IMG/VR virus record: IMGVR_UViG_3300029827_000121
Location: 1 to 64,000 of that record
Direction: 5' to 3' (one strand)
Length of the DNA: 64,000 nucleotides
Source: a virus
Shown: one piece after another, positions 57,758-64,000 of the stretch
How the letters are laid out: each line of letters starts with the position of its first letter
How positions within the stretch are numbered: the first letter of the stretch is position 1
The notes under the pieces: model-generated
What the model was told of the DNA's origin: nothing
The model's input: only the letters and a program-made list of their open reading frames with translations
Databases searched by the model: none
Made by a program: the position numbers and the translations under genes

Positions 57758-60286
57758 TTATTTCCTCGTTCTCCAGAATACATGCCCGAGCGTCCTCCCA
57801 TAAGCGCTCGCGCCGATATTCCAGCACTCTTTGAAATCCTTCGCGATTATATCCTGTTCGAGTGAATTAAACGTCATGTCTTCACTATATGTTCTATTGA
57901 TAACCTGACGTACGCTCATATCATGACAGAGAAGTTCGAATGTTCCCTTGTCTATTTCCTGAATGCTTCCCCAATCAATGGCACCGAGATATTCGTCAAC
58001 CACATCGGCATGAAGAATACCGTAATATTCTCCGAAATCAGGAAGAGTTTCAATATCGGGATTATTGGTCGGAATACTCCACAAACTGTCGATACACCAG
58101 ACAAGTATATAGTTGGGAGCTTTGCGAATAAGTTGTATCGAACCTTCGATCTTGTCGATAATCTGTCTTGACATCAAATAATAACCGGCGTTATATCGCA
58201 TGTTGTTGGCAAGATCGCAATAATGAATCAACGAATCGCCGCGCTGTGACGTCACCATAAAACCGGGAACCATCCGAAGAATATTGCAATTAGGCATTGC
58301 CTCTTTATAACGCATATTCAATAAGCCGATATGCTTTTCATCCATGCGATTCCGCAGTGTTTCATCGGTGGTAATATCCGTAATTACCCGGTACATCGGA
58401 TCAAGCGTTATTCCCTGAAGTTCTTTTGACAAATTTTCATGTACTCGCACCTGATTGCTGGAAAGCACCTCCACAATAATCGATTCGTATCCGGTGGACC
58501 AGAATATTGTTTTTCGTTCATCGCATTCGGTTTTTGAAAAATAATCATCCGTATATACATTATGTAAAGTAACTATGTATCCATCCTGCGAGGCACGCAT
58601 AACCCGTCCCGCGCCGATCGCGCAAGCCTGTAACGGTTTCGTCCCGCCGTAATAATCGGTTCCCACCCTTACTTTTTTTGGAGATAAATATTCTATGATG
58701 GTTTCGGTATCGCCATCCTCCCATTTAAGCGGCGTTCCCTCATCAGCCTTTTCAAATGTACCGACTATTGCGGTAACAATACCGTGTGTTTTACTTGCGT
58801 AAAAGGCGGCAGCCACGCGAAAATCGCCGCACCATGTAAATTTAAGCGGCGTTAATTCTTCCCCGTTTTCGGTTGTTCGCGGTTCGGCTCCGTTTTCACT
58901 AATATCGGTAGTACGCCATTTTGTATAATGCGTCCAGTGCCATTCAAAATAATCCTGATCGAGCGGAATAAAAAACACTCCTACCTGATTAGGTTCGGTA
59001 TATCCCCATGAATCATTTATTTTCGCGCCATCCGCTTCAGTTCCTTTTATTATTTCCGAAATATCCGTTCCGGTAATACCGGCTCCCAGATAACCGATCG
59101 ATGCGTTTTTTTCCCGTCCTGTATCAAAAGTAAAATAACCGCCATCATTATATTTGACGATAATCCATGGAAACAACGTGTTGATGCATTTTTGCAACGA
59201 ACCGGCAACCTCATGCATACTCTGCACATTGGTTCCGGTCGTACTCATATCAACAATGAATTCAGCCTCGTATTCATTGTGGGTAAATTTAAAAGAGGCA
59301 CCGGGAGCTTCTATCGTTCGATAATAAGCGGGATCTTTATTGACATCGGACATTTCAGCGCATATAAGACGACATCCGATTTTAACGCTGCTGTCATTGT
59401 TTCCTATCGGTTTTTCTCTCCAATGCGTCGAATAATCCCTGTTAGGAATTATACCGGTATTCAATTGCGTCGTTCCGCTTTGCTGCAACAGTTTCGCATT
59501 CGTTCTATCCCTTATTCCGGCTCCGGCGATTCTCGCCATGGAATAAAGATAGTCATAACGATAATTATGCTCTTTTCTTCTTTGTCTTCCATAAAGCAGT
59601 ATATGCGGAACCGGCCCGTTCGCACGCCAAAGAATACCAACGCTTTGATCGAAACTTAATTTGAATATGCCATTCGAATTCCCGAATACTCCATCATTGT
59701 CGGAATCGTCCCAATCGGATATGACGTTCGATGGCATTCTTCTCGAAACGCAAAGACATTCACTATATCCCCTGTATTTATAACTGCTGGTATATATTCT
59801 TTTACCGAACTGCCATATTTTTTTTCTTTGTATTTTATGCCAACTATTAATATTCAACCGGCCATGGATATAACATCCATCCGATTCCCTGTCGATTCCC
59901 GACAACGCCATTCTTACCTGATTTTCGGAAATATATTCGGCTATTTCATCATGATAATATTCGCCATCGTCGGTAGGCCATGCGATATAACAACTCACAC
60001 TGTCATAATTAAAAACGTCTTGATCACAGGTAACGACGTTATTAACTTTGCTCATATAAAGATTTTTTAATTCGCTTCCGCAGCCATCCCTCCAAGGCGG
60101 AGGTTGCAAATCAGACCATAGCCACGATGCCAATCTCGGCTGTATTTCGGTGTCGAAAGAATGAGCATTGATCAATCCTGCGACCGCATTGACTGGTATG
60201 TCCTCATGCGGCGCATTCTTTACCAAACCGTCACTGAAATTGGTTTGATTCCAGTTTTCCAGATTGTCGTCTGTTTGTCTGCTCAT
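57758..60286 (-). CDS. Large tail protein, nozzle/tail-hub candidate
   Basis: 842 residues, beta-rich throughout with many aromatics and no membrane segments. Segments such as YIAWPTDDGEYYHDEIAEYI and FGKRIYTSSYKYRGYSECLC look like repeated beta sheets. Position after the adaptor and before fibres corresponds to the gp10-type tail-hub protein of P22-like phages; it is nearly twice as long as that protein, so extra domains are expected. Confidence 0.5.
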   Translation of the reverse strand: MSRQTDDNLENWNQTNFSDGLVKNAPHEDIPVNAVAGLINAHSFDTEIQPRLASWLWSDLQPPPWRDGCGSELKNLYMSKVNNVVTCDQDVFNYDSVSCYIAWPTDDGEYYHDEIAEYISENQVRMALSGIDRESDGCYIHGRLNINSWHKIQRKKIWQFGKRIYTSSYKYRGYSECLCVSRRMPSNVISDWDDSDNDGVFGNSNGIFKLSFDQSVGILWRANGPVPHILLYGRQRRKEHNYRYDYLYSMARIAGAGIRDRTNAKLLQQSGTTQLNTGIIPNRDYSTHWREKPIGNNDSSVKIGCRLICAEMSDVNKDPAYYRTIEAPGASFKFTHNEYEAEFIVDMSTTGTNVQSMHEVAGSLQKCINTLFPWIIVKYNDGGYFTFDTGREKNASIGYLGAGITGTDISEIIKGTEADGAKINDSWGYTEPNQVGVFFIPLDQDYFEWHWTHYTKWRTTDISENGAEPRTTENGEELTPLKFTWCGDFRVAAAFYASKTHGIVTAIVGTFEKADEGTPLKWEDGDTETIIEYLSPKKVRVGTDYYGGTKPLQACAIGAGRVMRASQDGYIVTLHNVYTDDYFSKTECDERKTIFWSTGYESIIVEVLSSNQVRVHENLSKELQGITLDPMYRVITDITTDETLRNRMDEKHIGLLNMRYKEAMPNCNILRMVPGFMVTSQRGDSLIHYCDLANNMRYNAGYYLMSRQIIDKIEGSIQLIRKAPNYILVWCIDSLWSIPTNNPDIETLPDFGEYYGILHADVVDEYLGAIDWGSIQEIDKGTFELLCHDMSVRQVINRTYSEDMTFNSLEQDIIAKDFKECWNIGASAYGRTLGHVFWRTRK

Positions 60287-60295
60287 ATCAAACCG

Positions 60296-60979
60296 TCAAA
60301 AAGGTCTTTTCGTGCAAAACAAAGAAATACCCTGTTCCCCATTGTCAAGTTCCGACCAGTATTTCGGCTTTAAAACTTCTTCGATATATTTCGTTACCGC
60401 CAATTGTTTTTTATGATCGTTGACGGCATCGATAAGCGACATTGTAGCCTGCATCAAAATCTGTTCCGCTTCCGGACTCGGACATTCATGCTGTATTCTC
60501 TGTGAAGTAATTTCCGTGGGTAATTTATAAGCTATGCGACGAAACAAAGAAGTGGTATTTCCGGGATTTACTCCCCGAAACATGAGAGTAGCCGGAGTAA
60601 TGTTTCCACTTCCGGCTACTCTTGCGGGTCTGGTTTTTACATTGAGAATCCGCCGGTATTCCATTCCCTCAAAATGAAGTGCTTCAACAAACCATTCATT
60701 TGTCCATGCCGACGGCAGATCGGCATCCCAATCAATTACGATATGTTTAACCTGCCAAACGGTCTCCGGACAATCATACTGAAAAGTATTATCAGCAGTG
60801 GCAATAAAAGGAAAATCACCGGTAGCGGAATCGTAAAGAAGATTCTGTTCCCGTTCAGCCGTGTTCAGTATCCGGTGTGCCTGATTATAAAGAGGAAGTA
60901 TTCCCTTCTCTGTCCCCTCCGGTTGCCACCCGTGGCACTCCAGAGCTATCCACGCCAGATGTTGACTCGTTGATGCCAT
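60296..60979 (-). CDS. Head-to-tail adaptor-like protein
   Basis: 227 residues. N-terminus MASTSQHLAWIALECHGWQP, a LYNQAHRILNTAEREQNLLY helix and a long C-terminal helix (LIDAVNDHKKQLAVTKYIEE). The size, position behind the coat gene and helical ends resemble the tail accessory or connector protein (gp4-type) of P22-like podoviruses. AAAGGA ribosome site. Overlaps the upstream gene by 95 nt. Confidence 0.5.
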   Translation of the reverse strand: MASTSQHLAWIALECHGWQPEGTEKGILPLYNQAHRILNTAEREQNLLYDSATGDFPFIATADNTFQYDCPETVWQVKHIVIDWDADLPSAWTNEWFVEALHFEGMEYRRILNVKTRPARVAGSGNITPATLMFRGVNPGNTTSLFRRIAYKLPTEITSQRIQHECPSPEAEQILMQATMSLIDAVNDHKKQLAVTKYIEEVLKPKYWSELDNGEQGISLFCTKRPF

Positions 60980-61520
60980 TCGTTACACTTCCTTTCGGCC
61001 TTCCTCTTTTTCTGTTTCCGGCTTCATTTTCCTGTTGATTTATCGATTCGAGTTCACGCACTTTTTCGGCGATGTCTCTTTCCAATTGCTCTTTTCTACT
61101 GAGTTCGGCTTTGAATGGTTTCTTGGCTTCCTCTCTGATTTCCTCTCTTAACTTATCATCCAATACCTCAAGATCGTCGGGATGCGATGCGATGTATCTT
61201 CGATTCCAACCGTCAGGATCATCCCATATGTCAGCTTCAATATCCCCGCTTGCTGTCTGGCGAAAGTATAAAACGCGAGCGCCTTTCCTCGATTTCCATT
61301 CCGTCCGTCCGGTATTTATATCCGATGATTCATATGCTTCGACATCTCTCAGTCCATGCGGCCTGATATTGTAACAGATGCCTTCATGATCGATTTCAGG
61401 AATAATCGGTCCTTTATACCGAACACGTATAAACCGTTCTCCCTTTCGCCGTAGTTGTTCGACTCTTTTTAATCGATCCCGTTCCTCCTGCGACTTAAGA
61501 ATTTCAGCCAGTTCATTCAT
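60885..61520 (-). CDS. Putative virion protein with AT-hook motif
   Basis: 211 residues, highly charged, with a long coiled helix (KAELSRKEQLERDIAEKVRE) and a C-terminal NRKRGRPKGSVTNG, an AT-hook-like G-R-P core that inserts in the DNA minor groove. The N-terminal part has a beta-rich RFIRVRYKGPIIPEIDH region. Lies between the coat gene and the adaptor gene; might contact packaged DNA. Confidence 0.5.
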   Translation of the reverse strand: MNELAEILKSQEERDRLKRVEQLRRKGERFIRVRYKGPIIPEIDHEGICYNIRPHGLRDVEAYESSDINTGRTEWKSRKGARVLYFRQTASGDIEADIWDDPDGWNRRYIASHPDDLEVLDDKLREEIREEAKKPFKAELSRKEQLERDIAEKVRELESINQQENEAGNRKRGRPKGSVTNGINESTSGVDSSGVPRVATGGDREGNTSSL

Positions 61521-61547
61521 AATTCATCCCTTTTTTAATGGATATAA

Positions 61548-61576
61548 GGGTAGTCCCGCGAAACGGGATACTACCC
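61548..61576 (-). terminator. Hairpin after the coat gene
   Basis: On the minus strand GGGTAG pairs with CTACCC and TCCCG with CGGGA, with a TA bulge; the T-tract behind it is poor. As in other phages it may lower read-through from the coat gene to the genes behind it. Confidence 0.45.
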
Positions 61577-61608
61577 TCGAAAATTTACAAACTGTTTTTA
61601 CTTCAACT

Positions 61609-62895
61609 TCATGCGTTTTCAACACGCCCAAGTACGACAAGTACCGAACCGAAATACTCTCTCGCGGCACCCGTCGGATCAACAGGAGTATTGTCAAACT
61701 GCATATGCTGATATCCCCGTACACCGGCATACCCAACACCGTTACGCACGTTATAATCCCAATCCTGAGATATCATGTGCATTTTTTCCGGTTCAAGCAG
61801 GTAAAGAGCGCCAGCCGCATGAAGAATCGATGCATCCCTTACCAGCGGGTTTTCAAGCTGCCGCTGGTCGTTGGCAATCGGCCACATATAATTGGCCTGC
61901 AACCCATACGGAGGTGCCGTACCACTCGGCAGAAGGGTGGCAAGCCTGTCATCACGAACGAGATAAATCGTCGCTCCGGCGGCACTTTCCCATTTGCCAA
62001 GCATTCCGTACCAGTTTTGTACCTTACTATCCTTGATATCATCGACACGGGTATACCGTGAACCAAGCGTATCAACGAATCGTGGATTCGAAAAACGCGC
62101 CGCCTGAAGCTGGGAAACGGTAAGAAGAAACGCCTGATTATTTTCGATCGAAAGCGGCCACAATCTGCGCATGAACGCGAACCTGACAAGTTCATCCATT
62201 ACCCGTCCGCTCAGCATTTGAGCAGCAGTTTGCGGAAAGGTTCCCGTCCCTCCGGAAGCGGCATCAATCGCCGCAACTATACGGTTGGTATACGTTGCCC
62301 AGTTCGGATGAAACTGCGGTTGCTGATAGATGGTTCCGGCATTGGCAACATAACAGTGCCGGTTCCATTGCGCCGGACAGGTATTCGCCGTAGAACCGAA
62401 TTGCAGGTTCCATCCGTTCGTCTCGATAAGCCCCATATGAATTTCAAGGTCTTCCTCCGCCGCCGCATGAGGAGCCAGATCCTTCGCATGTTGCTCATAG
62501 AGATTGAAAAACTCGGCATCGAGTTTGTGCTCTCCATATCCGGGTTTATCCTGAAAAACAACGCGGTAATTATTACGGAACAATGTACCGCTTTTCACGA
62601 CGGGAGCAACTTCAGTTCCCATCGCGACGCCATTGCCGCGAATGATATTCGCGTTCGCTTCCATTTTCAATCCGACGCGAACATTGTTCGCTCCGCCGAT
62701 TTCCTCCGGTGACAAACGTTCGATAACGGCACTCGGCATCGACAATTCCTGCCGTTTATAGATGATGCGTTCACCGGTGATATTCGCATAAATCGATTTC
62801 GGAATAGCTCTTCGACGGAGAGTATTGCTGAATTTACGTACAACAAGACTTCCGCCCGAAAGAGTATTCAAATCGGTGTAATTCCTGACACCCAT
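61609..62895 (-). CDS. Major capsid protein, N4-gp56/P22 coat-like
   Basis: 428 residues. The layout is that of a HK97-fold coat of the N4-gp56/P22 branch: an N-terminal arm (SLVVRKFSNTLRRRAIPKSI), a strand-rich region with LSMPSAVIERLSPEEIGGAN, then KLDAEFFNLYEQHAKDLAPH as spine helix, GTGTFPQTAAQMLSGRVMDE, and a C-terminal domain with LYLLEPEKMHMISQDWDYN. AAAAGGAGC lies before ATG. No protease cleavage site is evident. Scaffold upstream, adaptor downstream. Confidence 0.65.
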   Translation of the reverse strand: MGVRNYTDLNTLSGGSLVVRKFSNTLRRRAIPKSIYANITGERIIYKRQELSMPSAVIERLSPEEIGGANNVRVGLKMEANANIIRGNGVAMGTEVAPVVKSGTLFRNNYRVVFQDKPGYGEHKLDAEFFNLYEQHAKDLAPHAAAEEDLEIHMGLIETNGWNLQFGSTANTCPAQWNRHCYVANAGTIYQQPQFHPNWATYTNRIVAAIDAASGGTGTFPQTAAQMLSGRVMDELVRFAFMRRLWPLSIENNQAFLLTVSQLQAARFSNPRFVDTLGSRYTRVDDIKDSKVQNWYGMLGKWESAAGATIYLVRDDRLATLLPSGTAPPYGLQANYMWPIANDQRQLENPLVRDASILHAAGALYLLEPEKMHMISQDWDYNVRNGVGYAGVRGYQHMQFDNTPVDPTGAAREYFGSVLVVLGRVENA

Positions 62896-62929
62896 TTTTA
62901 AGCTCCTTTTAGTTTATTGCCTGATAATA

Positions 62930-64000
62930 TCAGGCAGAATTTCTCCAATACGGTTCCGGCTGCGGAATCGGCATTCCTAAAACTTCATGGGCTGCTTGCA
63001 ACGCTTTGAACATATCCCATCCGCGCTTATCACCGATCCGTAACAACCGTTCCATTTTTTCTTCGTCAACGGTCATCCGGCCCTTTCTTTCACCAATGAT
63101 TTCCAACGCCTGATTTTCAGTCAAACCCTGTCCTTCAGGCGGTAAACCGGTCGGTTCGAGCGTCGGTGGTGATGTATCGCGTTTTTTAAGAGATGCGTCA
63201 AGATTTTGCTGTCCCTTTTTTTCAGCCTCAATAATCGCCAATTCCTTTTCCGCAGTCGTTATCCCTTCACTTTCCTTCATATGTTGAAACGTGGATGCGA
63301 AGTCCGGAAACGTTACTTTCTGTCCTCTCCAATCGGTAACCGGTATACGGGAACCGGTCATAGGATCAATGCGTTCTCCCCGTTGCCTCCAGTAAACATT
63401 CATGAGTATTCCGTAATTCCGGATATCATTTGGATTAATGCCGAAATTGCCGGGGAAAATACTGTTCCTTTCACAAATTTTAATAAGTTCAGGATTTTTC
63501 GCATTAAAATCACTGACGAACCTGTTTATCTCATCAAAATTTTTCGGCTTTCTATCATATACTACTTCAGCCATTCTGACGATCGCCGATTCAAGGTCAT
63601 CCCTGTTGTCGGCATATAAAGGCTTCGTCGTCTTTAATTCGGGAAACTTTGATTGTAACTCCTCCAGATTTCTTTCCGCTGTTTTTTGCTCAAACTCCAG
63701 CTTTCTTTTTTCCTCAGCCCGTTGGGTCATTTCCGATACGTTTTTAATACTTTTTTCAAGATTGGCATATCGCGATTCGGCGGTTTTACGATAACTCGTA
63801 AATTCATCCTTTACCGAATCAAGTTCAGCCAGAGTATCTTTGAAAACTTCAACCGTACCAGACATCACGCTCTGAAGAGCATCAACATCTTCTCCGCCGT
63901 AATCCTTCAGTTTTTCTATCCGGGCGTTGATTTCATCCAATTTCGTATTAAATTCCGCTCGTTTCCCGGATGATATGAAAGGCTTTTGCTCAACGGATTT
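62930..64000 (-). CDS. Scaffold-like protein, 5' end beyond the window
   Basis: The frame is open to the right edge (at least 356 residues visible). An apparent start at 63940 would be TTG and is not needed. Coiled-coil N-terminal third (DSVKDEFTSYRKTAESRYAN, EEKRKLEFEQKTAERNLEEL), an acidic middle and a C-terminus rich in Pro and Gly. Just upstream of the coat gene, so a scaffolding protein is the natural reading. Confidence 0.6.
   Translation of the reverse strand, partial: KSVEQKPFISSGKRAEFNTKLDEINARIEKLKDYGGEDVDALQSVMSGTVEVFKDTLAELDSVKDEFTSYRKTAESRYANLEKSIKNVSEMTQRAEEKRKLEFEQKTAERNLEELQSKFPELKTTKPLYADNRDDLESAIVRMAEVVYDRKPKNFDEINRFVSDFNAKNPELIKICERNSIFPGNFGINPNDIRNYGILMNVYWRQRGERIDPMTGSRIPVTDWRGQKVTFPDFASTFQHMKESEGITTAEKELAIIEAEKKGQQNLDASLKKRDTSPPTLEPTGLPPEGQGLTENQALEIIGERKGRMTVDEEKMERLLRIGDKRGWDMFKALQAAHEVLGMPIPQPEPYWRNSA

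Overview
The window reads as one segment of an uncultivated temperate tailed phage, most likely a podovirus with P22-like gene order and an N4/P22-type capsid. Evidence for this is a small and a large terminase, a coat protein preceded by a coiled-coil scaffold, a head-tail adaptor, a large nozzle-like protein, fibre proteins with YadA-type, Kelch, PKD and LamG folds, a block of putative ejection proteins, and an integrase next to an attP that carries the 3' half of a tRNA-Ser(GCU). The tRNA half ends in the discriminator base with no encoded CCA. The host cannot be named from the sequence. Because attP is intact and phage genes lie on both sides of it, the source is probably a free or circular genome rather than an integrated prophage. 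Reading frames run off both ends of the window on the minus strand, so the late operon probably closes around the missing part. No portal gene was seen and it is expected there.

Layout. (1) 1-14.1 kb, minus: a tightly overlapped cassette of glycosyltransferases (GT2, GT4, GT9-like and GT-A types), class I methyltransferases, a sulfotransferase, two radical-SAM-type proteins and a ParB-like protein. The first 6.3 kb is visibly more AT-rich. This is a glycan-synthesis island lying directly downstream of the terminase. (2) 14.1-19.8 kb, minus: small genes, GNAT, TerL, HNH-like genes, two long stem-closed structured elements, a holin candidate and TerS. (3) 19.8-20.9 kb: a non-coding control region with palindromes, a terminator, structured leaders and a consensus promoter. 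(4) 20.3-30.6 kb, plus: accessory and early genes, including an ArdC-like anti-restriction protein, a DUF932 protein, several zinc-ribbon proteins, three secreted or lipoprotein genes and many small conserved phage genes. (5) 30.6-32.1 kb, minus: winged-helix or HTH-type regulator candidates divergent from a strong plus promoter. (6) 32.3-37.5 kb, plus: the replication and recombination module (Lin1244/DUF4373-like protein, Sak4-like ATPase, SSB-like protein), then excisionase, integrase and attP. (7) 41-64 kb, minus: RusA-like resolvase, ejection proteins, fibres, tail, coat and scaffold.

The most unusual content is four non-coding arrays (about 25.1-26.3, 35.3-35.8, 37.7-39.2 and 39.9-41.0 kb). 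They are built of degenerate 5-mers NNNGY, punctuated every 4-7 pentamers by a 6-mer A[C/A/T]AGGC that almost always follows a pentamer ending in GC. Unit lengths are therefore quantised at 26, 31, 36 or 41 bp. The grammar is almost exact while the NNN positions vary freely. I do not recognise any described repeat class with this structure. A second recurring theme is a set of roughly 70-160 nt elements closed by long inverted repeats, several of them placed directly in front of genes.
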